Source: Phytohabitans suffuscus
Lineage (GTDB): Bacteria; Actinomycetota; Actinomycetes; Mycobacteriales; Micromonosporaceae
Assembly: GCF_011764565.1 (NCBI RefSeq)
Contig: NZ_AP022871.1
Coordinates: 9,424,320 to 9,488,319, forward strand
Length of the DNA: 64,000 nucleotides
Direction of reading: 5' to 3'
The notes under the pieces are model-generated. The model ran no database searches. It was not told the origin of the DNA and was given only the letters and a program-made list of their open reading frames with translations. Position numbers and translations under genes: made by a program. Shown piece by piece: positions 36,741 through 62,862 of this stretch; positions within the stretch are counted from its first letter, which is position 1; the number at the start of each line of letters is the position of its first letter.

Positions 36741-38922
36741 ATGACAGCCACTCGGGTGCCCACCTTCGACGTCGACCGCCTGCGCGTGATCTGGCCCATC
36801 GGCGCCGAGCCGACCGGCACCCTCTTCGCGGTGCCCGCGGTTCGCCTCAACAAGTCCTGGCCGGCCGTCTACCGCGAGTTCGGCCCGAGCCACCGCGGCG
36901 ACCTCGACCCCGACGCGCTCGTCCGCGCGGTCGCGCTGCTCGCCGAGATCGGCGACGGTCCCGGCCGCTGGCTGGGCGAGCGCGCCGCCTGGCCCGCGGC
37001 CGTGGTGACCCGCCGCGACGAGGTGACCGGCTACCTCACCCGCCAAGCGCCCGACGCGTTCACGCTGCGCCCCACGGTGGCCGGCGCGCTGCTGCGCGAG
37101 CTGCCGCCGCCCGAGGGCGCGGAAGGCACCAGGCTGGCGTTCCTGCACGACCTGGCCACCGTGCTGGCCGCGCTGGCCGGGTGGGGCGTCGCGCCCGGCG
37201 TCCCGGATCCCGGCACGGTGCTGGTCACCGCCGCCGGCGGCGCGCACTGCTTCCTCACCCGCTGCGACACGATGCCCGTGGACGGCCGCCCGCCCTACCG
37301 GCCCCGCCCGCGCCCGCACCCGCTCCCGCTCCCGCTCCCGCTCCCGCACCCACCTTCGGCGAGCTGGTGGCGGGGGTGCTCGCGCACGCCGGCCCCGGCA
37401 CGGTCGCCGCCCGCCACCCCGACCTCGCCGCGCTCGCCACGGCCAGCCCGCCCCCGGACTGGCCCACCTGGGCCGGCGCGCTCGCCACCGCCGCCGCCCG
37501 CTCCGCCGCCCCGCGCCGCCCGGTCCGACCCTCCACTGCGGCGCTTCTCCAGCTCTCCCCGCCACCGCCGGGCACGCCGCCCCCGCCCGGCGGTTCCCGG
37601 GAGGCCGCGGGCCCCGGCAGGCAGCCCCTTCCCGGCACGGTGCCGCACGGGGCGCCTCCCGGCGCGGCGGGTGCCGGCGCGGCGCCGCACGCGGCGGATG
37701 CCGGCCTGGCGCCGCACGCGGCGGTCCCGGCTCCCCGCTCGGCCCCGGACGCCGAACCGCCGGCCACCCTCGCCACGCCCGGCTCTCTCCCGACACCCGG
37801 CTCTCTCCCGACACCCGGCCCTCTCCCGACGCCGGGCTCGCTCCCCACGCCTGGCTCGCTCCCTCACCTGGCGCAATCCCCTCACCTGACGCAATCCCGA
37901 CGCCTGGCGCCCTCCCCGCGCCCGGCGGAATCCCGACGCCCGGCTCGCTCCCCGCACCTGGCGCAATCCTCACACCCGGCGCAATCCCCGCATCCGGCGC
38001 GCTCCCCTCGCCCGGCGCAATCCCCACACCCGGCGCGCTCCCCTCGCCAGGCGCAATCCCCACACCTGGTGCGATCCCCTCGCCCGGAGCGCTCCCCTCG
38101 CCTGGCTGGGCGCCGCCCGCGCCGCCGGACGTCTCCGGCGCAGCGCCCGGCGGTCCGTGGGTGGCACCCGCCCCGATTCCCCGGCGGCGCCGCAGCGCCC
38201 TGCTCGCCGCCATCCTCACCGCCGCCGTCGTGGTCGCGGCCGCCGGAGTGGTCGCGCTCGTCGCCCAGGTCACCGGAGGCGGCGGCGAGCCCGCACCACC
38301 GGCGGCGTCCCAGGCGGCCACCGCGGCGCCCGGCACCGGCCCAGGCGGTACTGGCCCGAGCGGAAGTGGGCCGAGCGGAAATGGCCCGAGCGGAAGTGGC
38401 CCGAGCGGAAGTGGCCCGAGCGGCACCGGGCCGGACGGCACTGGCCCGAGCGGCACCGGCTCGCCCGATGACGGGGTGGTCGGCGAGCCCACGCCGGCGG
38501 CGGTCGGGCTCGTGGACACCAGCGCCGTCGCCGCGGACCCGCTCGCACCGGCCGTCGCGGGCATGTTCGACCGGTACTTCACGGCCATCAACGCCCGCGA
38601 CTACGACCTGGCGGTCACCCACTACGACCCGGCCGGTGTCATCGACCCCGGCGACCCGCAGGAGCGCCAGGCGTTCGCCGCGGGGGTGTCGACCACCACC
38701 GACTCGCAGATCCGCCTGCTGTCGATCGCGCCGGGCGGGGACGGCGGCACGGTACTGGCCCGGATCGCGTTCCGCAGCCAGCAGGATCCCGGGTACGGGC
38801 CCAAGGGGCGGGAGCGGGAAACCTGCACGCGCTGGGACGTGACCTACGCGCTGAGCACCGCGGCCGACGGGCGATACCTGATCCTGCGCGCGACCGTCGC
38901 CGCCAGCCAGCCCTGCCGCTGA
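36741..38922 (+). CDS. Large Pro-rich single-pass membrane protein with C-terminal NTF2-like domain (two frame breaks)
   Basis: Residues 1 to about 185 form a soluble domain resembling a degenerate kinase-like fold (catalytic-loop region VAPGVPDPGTVLV and CDTMPVDGR, catalytic residues absent). A PAPAPA stretch, a long (P-G-[A/S]-[L/I]-P-[T/S])n linker, a transmembrane helix (LLAAILTAAVVVAAAGVVALV), a Gly/Pro/Ser repeat and an NTF2/SnoaL-like extracellular domain (MFDRYFTAINARDYDLAVTHYDP) follow. The parts lie in three frames. One C added at about 37307 and one at 37861-37863 restores a single protein of about 727 residues with an unbroken linker. The function is unknown; kinase similarity is a weak inference. 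Confidence 0.7.
37778..38107. repeat. About eighteen 18-base tandem repeats encoding a Pro/Gly linker
   Basis: Units such as CCCGGCTCTCTCCCGACA and CCCGGCGCAATCCCCACA encode PGSLPT/PGAIPT. One missing base near 37861 puts the second half out of frame with the first. Confidence 0.85.
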
Positions 38923-38991
38923 CCCGCCGCTCAGCCAATCCTGCCGCTCAGCCAGCCCTGCCGCTCAGCCAGCCCTGCCGCTCAGCCGGCC
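38905..38991. repeat. 17-base tandem repeats spanning the stop codon of the Pro-rich protein gene
   Basis: CTGCCGCTCAGCCAGCC is repeated at 38941, 38958 and 38975, with a variant at 38914 that includes the TGA stop. They fill the gap up to the end of the convergent MbtH gene. Confidence 0.85.
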
Positions 38992-39009
38992 CTGGTGCTG
39001 ACCCGCCGG

Positions 39010-39224
39010 TCAGTCGGCCTGGTCGGCCATCGCCTCGCGGAGGCTGCGCGGGCGCAGGTCGGTCCAGCGCTGCTCGACGTAGGCGAGGCAGGCGTCCCGC
39101 GACTCCTCGCCGAACACGGCCGTCCAGCCCGCCGGCACGTCCACGAAGGACGGCCACAGCGAGTGCTGGTCCTCGTCGTTGACGAGCACGAAGTAGCGGC
39201 CGTCCGGGTCCTCGAACGGGTTGG

Positions 39225-39228
<4 letters not shown>
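39010..39228 (-). CDS. MbtH-like protein
   Basis: A 72-residue protein with every MbtH hallmark: NPFEDPDGRYFVLVND at the start, HSLWP, VPAGW and the C-terminal WTDLRPRSLRE. MbtH proteins bind NRPS adenylation domains and are needed for their folding or activity. Its GTG overlaps the NRPS stop by 4 bases, so it is the last gene of the siderophore biosynthesis transcript. Confidence 0.96.
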
Positions 39229-56980
<17,752 letters not shown>

Positions 56981-56984
<4 letters not shown>

Positions 56985-57985
56985 TTGCCACTGCCTCCGG
57001 CGAGGATCGGCACCACCTGGTCGATCGCGTACGGGATGCTCAGCACGGTGTTGAACGACAGGGCCCCGCCCAGCGGCGGCTCCTCGTACGGCAGGAACGT
57101 CGCCCGGTTCTCCTTGGCCACCGCGAGGCCGGCGTAGACCTTGTCCGCCTTGACCCGGGACTCAGCGGTGGGATCGCCGCTGAGGAACAGCAGCCGGTCG
57201 ACGTCGACGAGGTCGAGCCGCTCGGAGCTGACCACGACGGCGTTCTCCTTGCCCGCCTCCTTGGTGATCGCCTCCGGGATCGTGAAGCCGAGCCCGGTCA
57301 GGAAGACCGCCTTGGGGTCGCTGCCGGCGAAGACCGCGTACTGGCCGGGCTCGTACGGGTCGACCACGGCGGCCGTCTTGCCGGCCCACTCCGGGTGCTG
57401 GGCGCGCACGTCGGCGAAGCGCTTGTCGATGCCGGCGATCAGCTGCTCGGCCTGCGCCCGCTTGCCCAGCGCCTGGCCGATCGCGAGCGTCATGTCCTGC
57501 CACGGGGCGGCGTAGTCGTCGAACTTCGCCGGCTGTCCCACGGTCGGCGCGATCTGGGACAGCGTCTCGTAGTTCTCCTTCGTCATCCCGCTGTACTGGG
57601 CGAGGATGAGGTCCGGCCGGAGCGCGGCGATCTTCTCGAAGTTGTACTCGTCGCGCTCGCCGACGATCTCCGGCGGCGTGGAGCCCCACAGCGACTGGGC
57701 CCACGGCCACTTGCCGAACGGGCGCTCGCCGAACCAGTCCACCGCACCGACCGGCTTGACGCCGAGCGCCAGCACCGCGTCCTGGTCGCTGAGGCCGAGC
57801 GTCACCACGCGGGTGGGCGCCGACGTGATCTCGGTGCTGCCGTACTTGTGCGCCACCGTCACCGGGAACGCGGCGGCCGAGGCGGCGGGGGCGGCGGGCT
57901 CGTCCGGCTCCGCCTCGGAACCGCACGCTCCCAGGGCCAGCACGGCCGCGAGGGCGGCCGCGAAGGGCAGGCGTGATCGCAACAT
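56981..57985 (-). CDS. Iron-siderophore ABC transporter substrate-binding lipoprotein
   Basis: A 334-residue class III binding protein (FhuD/FecB type). The lipobox LGAC lies near residue 20, then come RVVTLGLSDQDAVLALGVKPVG and FEKIAALRPDLILAQYSG, characteristic of the N-terminal lobe, and a long connecting helix before the C-terminal lobe. It captures the ferric siderophore outside the cell and hands it to FecCD permeases, probably those at 25883-27927. It lies between the monooxygenase and the NRPS in one operon and overlaps the NRPS start by 4 bases. Confidence 0.93.
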
Positions 57986-58013
57986 GTCGCTCCTTGGTTA
58001 TCTGTCCGAACAG

Positions 58014-59297
58014 TCAGGCGGTCGTGTACTGCGGGGTGGTGGCCGGCACGCCCGAGCCGTGGATCGAGGCCAGGATCTCGGCGGCCCGGATCGCGGTGTT
58101 GGACAGCAGCGAGGACGTGATGCCGTGCGTGTGCTCGGTACCGCCCTGCAGGTAGATGCCGGGCCCCGGCGCGGGATCGGTCACCACCCGGTAGTCCCGC
58201 CCCACCCGCAGCCGGCCCGCCTCGTCGCGGTCGCAGGGGCAGGACGCCAGCAGCGGGCCCGGGTCGGCCGGACGGTAGCCGGTGGCGTAGATCACCGCGT
58301 CGGCGTCCAGCAGGGTGCGCTCGCCGGTGGCCAGGGACTCCACTGTGGTCCGTACGCCCGACGGCGTCTCGACCGCGTCCACGACCCGGGAGACGTTGAA
58401 CAGCCGCAGCCGCTGCGCGCCGAGCACCTTCTCGCGGTAGACCCGCCGGTACAGCTCGTCGATGAGGTCGATGTCGACGACCGAGTAGTTGGTGTTCGCG
58501 TGGTAGTCCACAAGGGACCGCTTGACGTCCGCGGGCGCGTCGAAGAAGTCGTCCACCGCCGCCGGGTCGAAGATGCGGTTGGCGAACGCGCTGTCGTCGG
58601 CCGGGCTGTAGCCGTACCGGGCGAAGACCGCGCACACCTCGGCGGCGGGCACCCGGTCGTGCAGGAACGCCACCACCTCGGCCGCGCTCTGCCCCGCACC
58701 GACCACGACGAACCGCTTGCCGGCCTCCAGCTGCGCGGCCCGGTCCAGCAGGTCGCGGTTGTGCCACACGCGCGCGGACGGGACCACCCCGGGCGGCAGG
58801 TGCGGGCGCAGCCCGGTGGCGAACACGAGGTTGCGGGCCCGGTAGACGCTGACGCCGTCGCGGCTGCGCGCGGTCACGTCGAGGTAGCCGCCCTCGACCG
58901 GCTCGACGCCGACCACCTCGTGCCCGTAGCAGACCAGGTCGTCCACTTTGGCCGCCGCCCACTCCAGGTAGTCGTGGAACTCCACGCGAAGCGGGAACAG
59001 GCTCTTGTGGTTGATGAAGTCGATCAGGCGGTCCTTGCCGTGCAGGTAGCACAGGAACGAGAACTCGCTCGCCGGGTTGCGCAGCGTCACCAGGTCCTTG
59101 AGGAACGAGACCTGCATGGTCGCGTCCTCGATCAGCATGCCCCGGTGCCAGCCGAAACGGGGCTGCCGCTCCAGGAAGACGCCGGTGGTCCGGACCGGGG
59201 AGTGCGCGTTGCGCTCGGTCAGCGCGATGGCCAGTGCCAGGTTCGACGGCCCGAAGCCGACACCGACGAGGTCGTACACGGGTACCGCCTGCGACAT
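58014..59297 (-). CDS. L-ornithine N5-monooxygenase (SidA/PvdA/CchB family)
   Basis: A 427-residue FAD/NADPH N-hydroxylase. The FAD motif GVGFGPSN is at residues 12-19, the NADPH motif VVVGAGQSAAE near 195, and the C-terminal ATGY motif (DAVIYATGYRP) near 347. It converts L-ornithine to N5-hydroxyornithine, the metal-binding building block of hydroxamate siderophores, which fits the A3 code of the NRPS. It is the first gene of the minus-strand biosynthetic operon, with tandem iron boxes directly upstream. Confidence 0.95.
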   Translation of the reverse strand: MSQAVPVYDLVGVGFGPSNLALAIALTERNAHSPVRTTGVFLERQPRFGWHRGMLIEDATMQVSFLKDLVTLRNPASEFSFLCYLHGKDRLIDFINHKSLFPLRVEFHDYLEWAAAKVDDLVCYGHEVVGVEPVEGGYLDVTARSRDGVSVYRARNLVFATGLRPHLPPGVVPSARVWHNRDLLDRAAQLEAGKRFVVVGAGQSAAEVVAFLHDRVPAAEVCAVFARYGYSPADDSAFANRIFDPAAVDDFFDAPADVKRSLVDYHANTNYSVVDIDLIDELYRRVYREKVLGAQRLRLFNVSRVVDAVETPSGVRTTVESLATGERTLLDADAVIYATGYRPADPGPLLASCPCDRDEAGRLRVGRDYRVVTDPAPGPGIYLQGGTEHTHGITSSLLSNTAIRAAEILASIHGSGVPATTPQYTTA

Positions 59298-59322
59298 GCC
59301 TGCCCCATCACTCGGTTGCGAC

Positions 59323-59369
59323 TTAGGACAGCCTTGCTTAAGTTAGCCTGTTAGGCAAGCCTTGCTTAA
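59323..59369. promoter_or_regulatory. Tandem iron boxes in the divergent siderophore promoter
   Basis: TTAGGACAGCCTTGCTTAA (59323-59341) and TTAGGCAAGCCTTGCTTAA (59351-59369) are two near-identical 19-base DmdR/IdeR-type boxes 28 bases apart, with a third partial one (TTAAGTTAGCCTG) between. They lie in the 97-base gap between the monooxygenase and formyltransferase genes and should repress both when iron is replete. Confidence 0.82.
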
Positions 59370-59394
59370 CTGATCACATTCATGAGGGGGACTG

Positions 59395-60339
59395 ATGCGG
59401 GTCGTCATGTTCGGGTACCAGACCTGGGGGCACCGCACGCTCCAGGCGCTGCTGGAGTCGGGGCACGAGGTTGTCCTGGTGGTCACCCACCCGAAGAGCG
59501 ACCACGCGTACGAGAAGATCTGGGACGACTCGGTCGCCGAGCTCGCCGAGAAGCACGGCGTACCCGTGGAGATCCGCAGCCGCCCCGACGAGAGCCTCGT
59601 CACGCGGCTGCGCGAGGTCGACCCGGACGTCATCGTCGCCACCAACTGGCGCACCTGGATCCCACCGGAGATCTTCCGGCTGCCCCGCCTCGGCACCCTC
59701 AACGTGCACGACTCGCTGCTGCCCGCGTACGCCGGCTTCGCGCCCCTGATCTGGGCTTTGATCAACGGCGAGGAGCGGGTCGGCGTGACCGCGCACATGA
59801 TGGACGACGACCTGGACGCCGGCGACATCGTGCTGCAGCGGGCGGTGCCGGTCGGCCCCACCGACACCGCGACCGACCTGTTCCACCGCACGCTCGACCT
59901 CTTCGGACCGATCACTGTGGACGGCCTGGCGCTGCTGGCCACCGGGCGCACCGACTGGATCCGGCAGGACCGCGCCAAGGCCAGCTTCTTCCACAAGCGC
60001 TCGGTTGAGGACAGCCGCGTCGACTGGACCTGGCCGGCGGCCGACATCGAGCGGCTGGTGCGCGCGCAGTCCGACCCGTACCCGAACGCGTTCACGTACC
60101 ACCGGGGTCAGCGCCTGCGGATCACCTCCGCCGCCGTCTCCGCGGGCCGCTACGGCGGCACGCCGGGCCGGATCTTCATCCGGGAGGGGGACGGCGTGGT
60201 CGTCGTCGCGGGCGCCGACGCCCGGCACGGGCGCAACCACGGCCTTCTCGTCCGGCGGGTACGGCTCGACGACGGCACCGACCTGCCCGCGCTGGAGCAT
60301 TTCACCACCATGGGCGGATACCTGACGGCCCGCCCGTAG
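59395..60339 (+). CDS. Formyltransferase for N5-hydroxyornithine (CchA-like)
   Basis: A 314-residue N10-formyltetrahydrofolate-dependent transferase of the Fmt fold. The catalytic block NVHDSLLPAYAGFAP (N-x-H pair) and DDDLDAGDIV are present; the C-terminal domain is shorter and different from that of Met-tRNA formyltransferase. Next to an ornithine hydroxylase and NRPS it most likely makes N5-formyl-N5-hydroxyornithine, as CchA does for coelichelin. The ATG follows a GAGGGGGA ribosome binding site and lies just downstream of the tandem iron boxes. Confidence 0.92.
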   Translation: MRVVMFGYQTWGHRTLQALLESGHEVVLVVTHPKSDHAYEKIWDDSVAELAEKHGVPVEIRSRPDESLVTRLREVDPDVIVATNWRTWIPPEIFRLPRLGTLNVHDSLLPAYAGFAPLIWALINGEERVGVTAHMMDDDLDAGDIVLQRAVPVGPTDTATDLFHRTLDLFGPITVDGLALLATGRTDWIRQDRAKASFFHKRSVEDSRVDWTWPAADIERLVRAQSDPYPNAFTYHRGQRLRITSAAVSAGRYGGTPGRIFIREGDGVVVVAGADARHGRNHGLLVRRVRLDDGTDLPALEHFTTMGGYLTARP

Positions 60340-60382
60340 GCGCGCGCGGCGCAAGAATCCCCTAGGGCCGGCCTCCCATCGC

Positions 60383-60414
60383 TTGACACTTACCTGGGTC
60401 TATGTAACAAAGTT
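60383..60414 (+). promoter_or_regulatory. Possible promoter of the LuxR-type regulator
   Basis: TTGACA at 60383-60388 is a perfect -35 element in an AT-richer patch (TATGTAACAAAG) between the formyltransferase and the regulator. The -10 is not well spaced, so this is tentative. Confidence 0.3.
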
Positions 60415-60447
60415 GAAACGTTAGTCCTGACCGCCGGGGAGGCCGGT

Positions 60448-61734
60448 ATGGGACAGGTTTCGACACCGGGCGGACACCTGGTACGGGTGGCCGTCCGCTC
60501 GCCCCGGCGCCTGTTCCGCGACACCCTCGCGGTCTGCCTGTCCGGGCAGCCGGAGTTCACCGTCGTCGGGCACGTCGCCGACGACGCGGCCCTGCTCGGC
60601 CTCTGCGACCTGTGCGGCCCCGACCTCGTCGTGTACGACGCGGGTGCCGGCGTCGGCGAGGCGCTGCGCGCCCTGCGCGCGCTGCGCACCCGCTGCGCCG
60701 GCATCCGCCTCGTCGTGATCTACGAGCGGCTCTCCCCCACCGACCTGTCCGGCAGCCGGCAGGTCGGCGTGGACACCCTGATCCCCTGCTCGCACGGGCT
60801 GGACGCGCTGCTCATGCTGCTGCACCAGCACGCCGACACGCTCCGCTCGGGCGCGCCGGCGCCGGCGCCGGGCTGGCTGAGCGCCCAGGAACGCGAGATC
60901 ATCACCCTCACCGCCGCCGGGCACCCGGTCAGCCGCATCGCCGAGCTGCTCGACACGACGCCGTTCGCGGTCGAGAACTGCAAGCGGCGCATCTACCAGA
61001 AGCTCGCGGTCACCAGCCAGAGCCACGCGATCGCCCGCGCCATCACGCTCGGCCTGGTCAACCGGGCGCCGCTGCCCCGCCCCCGCGTGTACGCCGCCGG
61101 CGGGCTCACCCTGACCGTCCTGTGTGGACCCGACGTGCCCGCCCGCTACGACGTGGCGGTGGCGCTGCTCGCCCAGCACATCCCGTTCGTCACCGACTGC
61201 GGCAACGGCGGGCTCGACCTGTGGGACCACGCCGGCTCGGGCACGGTGCCGGTGATCCTGGTGGACCCGACGCCCGCGGCCTGGCAGCGGCTCGGCGACG
61301 CGCGGGTGCCCATCATGGTGGTCACCACCCGCCCGATGAGCCGCGGCGAGACCCTGGACGCCCTCGGCCGCGGCGCGGTCGCCATCGTGGCGGCGGAACG
61401 GATCGGCGAGGCACTCGTGCCGGCCCTCACCCTCGCCGCGGCCGGCCACCTGACGATCGACCCCGCCGCCGCCAACTGGCTGATCGCCGCCGCCGGCACC
61501 CACGCCGGCGAGGCGGACGGCGGCCTGCCCGAACTCACCATCCGCGAGGGCGACATCCTGCGCTCGATCGCCGCCGGCCACAGCGTGCGGCAGACCGCCC
61601 GGTCGCTCGGCATCGCCGAGAAGACCGTGGAGAACACCCAGGCCCGCCTCTTCCGCAAGCTCGGCGCCCGCAACCGCGCCGGTGCCCTGGCCACCGCCCA
61701 CGTGCTCGGCCTGCTCGAACTCCTCGACCCCTGA
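60448..61734 (+). CDS. Tandem receiver-HTH (double NarL/LuxR-type) transcriptional regulator
   Basis: A 428-residue protein made of two similar halves. Half 1 has a receiver-like domain (VRVAVRSPRRLFRDTL; VVYDAG) and a LuxR helix-turn-helix near residues 148-205 (LSAQEREIITLTAAGHPVSR). Half 2 has a second receiver-like domain (TVPVILVDP) and a second helix-turn-helix at the C-terminus (LTIREGDILRSIAAGHSVRQ). The acidic pocket of normal receivers is incomplete, so phosphorylation is doubtful. Position after the siderophore genes suggests a pathway role, but no iron box precedes it. Confidence 0.85.
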   Translation: MGQVSTPGGHLVRVAVRSPRRLFRDTLAVCLSGQPEFTVVGHVADDAALLGLCDLCGPDLVVYDAGAGVGEALRALRALRTRCAGIRLVVIYERLSPTDLSGSRQVGVDTLIPCSHGLDALLMLLHQHADTLRSGAPAPAPGWLSAQEREIITLTAAGHPVSRIAELLDTTPFAVENCKRRIYQKLAVTSQSHAIARAITLGLVNRAPLPRPRVYAAGGLTLTVLCGPDVPARYDVAVALLAQHIPFVTDCGNGGLDLWDHAGSGTVPVILVDPTPAAWQRLGDARVPIMVVTTRPMSRGETLDALGRGAVAIVAAERIGEALVPALTLAAAGHLTIDPAAANWLIAAAGTHAGEADGGLPELTIREGDILRSIAAGHSVRQTARSLGIAEKTVENTQARLFRKLGARNRAGALATAHVLGLLELLDP

Positions 61735-61912
61735 GCCCGCACCGGCCGCGGCACGTCCTGTCCGGAATGGACACACCCGCGCCAGTCACGGACCGCGTGC
61801 TCCCGCGGGCACGGCTACGGCCGGCGGGGGGCGTGAGGGTGGGGCGTGAGGGTGGGGCTGGCCGGCGGTGCGGGTCGCCCCGCGCCGCCGGCCGGTCACG
61901 TCGTGGCGTCCG

Positions 61913-62197
61913 TCAACCGGGCTGCTCGGCCACCGCGAACTGGACCGCGCCGTTCGCGTCGACCGCCGCGTCCAGGGACTTGTCGTCCAGGATGCGGGCC
62001 GCCTCGGTCTCCAGGAACACCCGGGCGCCCGCCTCGTCGCGCACCTCGTCGCCGTCCATCGGCTCGGCGGCCAGCGTCAGCATGAGCGCGCCCTGCGTGG
62101 TGTCGGTGGCGATGCGCAGCCCGGCGCCCTCGGGCACCTGTGGCTGCTCGGTCAGGTTGCGGATCACCGCCACCGCATTGTCGGTCAGCGTAAGCAT
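61913..62197 (-). CDS. HesB/IscA-like protein lacking cysteines
   Basis: A 94-residue protein with the A-type Fe-S carrier pattern (MLTLTDNAVAVIRNLTEQ, GLRIATDT, VFLETEAARILDD). It contains no cysteine at all, so it cannot bind a cluster as IscA does. Such cysteine-free HesB-like proteins are known in actinobacteria without a clear role. The start has GGAGGGAG nine bases upstream. The 61735-61912 gap downstream holds only a short GGGGCGTGAGGGT duplication (about 61829-61854). Confidence 0.85.
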   Translation of the reverse strand: MLTLTDNAVAVIRNLTEQPQVPEGAGLRIATDTTQGALMLTLAAEPMDGDEVRDEAGARVFLETEAARILDDKSLDAAVDANGAVQFAVAEQPG

Positions 62198-62214
62198 CGG
62201 GGAAGCTCCCTCCA

Positions 62215-62291
62215 GTCCTTCTTCCGCATGGTCTTCTTCCGCACGGGTCTACATCTGCACGGTCTTCTTCCGCACGGTCTTCTTCCGCATA
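62215..62291 (-). repeat. Five 15-base repeats in the leader of the HesB-like gene
   Basis: On the minus strand the units read CGTGCGGAAGAAGAC, giving repeated GGAAGAAG purine tracts 20-95 bases upstream of the ATG at 62197. Just beyond, TATGGCG/CGCCATA (62290-62310) can form a small hairpin. Nothing else is recognisable up to 62505. Confidence 0.85.
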
Positions 62292-62505
62292 TGGCGTCCC
62301 GCCCGCCATACCCAGGGATCCGCCGTCCGAACCCCGTCTTGACCACATCGACATGCCACTTACCGCCCCGAAAGGCGCGGCGGACCCCGCTACGGCTGAT
62401 CCCGGACATTTTCCGCCAGCCGGCACACGCCCGGCGAACACCGGCGGGCGGGTCCCGCGAGTGCCGCGCCGCTGGCCGGGCCAGGGCGGGCGTAGCATCG
62501 GCCGG

Positions 62506-62823
62506 GTGAACCGCGGCGAGGTGTGGACCATCGGAGACCGCACCGACCTGCGGTACCGGGTCGTCGTGCTCTCCGGTGACACGCACAACGACCGCCCCAA
62601 CGCGGCGCCCTACTGCGCGCCGGTCGTGCGGCAGCGGGGCAGCACGACCGACCTGCCGCCGTTCGCGGTGCCGCTCTCGGAGACCGACCCCGTCTCGGGC
62701 GTGGTCGTGGTCAACCGCATGCGCCGCCTCCCGGTCACCGCCGGCGCCGAGCGCCTCGGCATGATCACCGGTGCCAGCCTGGCCCGCGTCGACGACGCGC
62801 TGCGCAGCCTCTTCGAGCTCTGA
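62506..62823 (+). CDS. PemK/MazF-like toxin family protein
   Basis: A 105-residue protein starting NRGEVWTIGD (the RGEVW opening of MazF/PemK endoribonucleases), with RYRVVVLSGDTHND and the C-terminal GASLARVDDALRSLFEL helix. Family toxins cleave RNA at short sites. No antitoxin gene is adjacent on either side, so it may be solitary or regulatory. The GTG start is chosen where the family begins. Confidence 0.75.
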   Translation: MNRGEVWTIGDRTDLRYRVVVLSGDTHNDRPNAAPYCAPVVRQRGSTTDLPPFAVPLSETDPVSGVVVVNRMRRLPVTAGAERLGMITGASLARVDDALRSLFEL

Positions 62824-62862
62824 CGCCCCGCGGGCGGCGGCGGGGCGCACGGCACGGACCGG

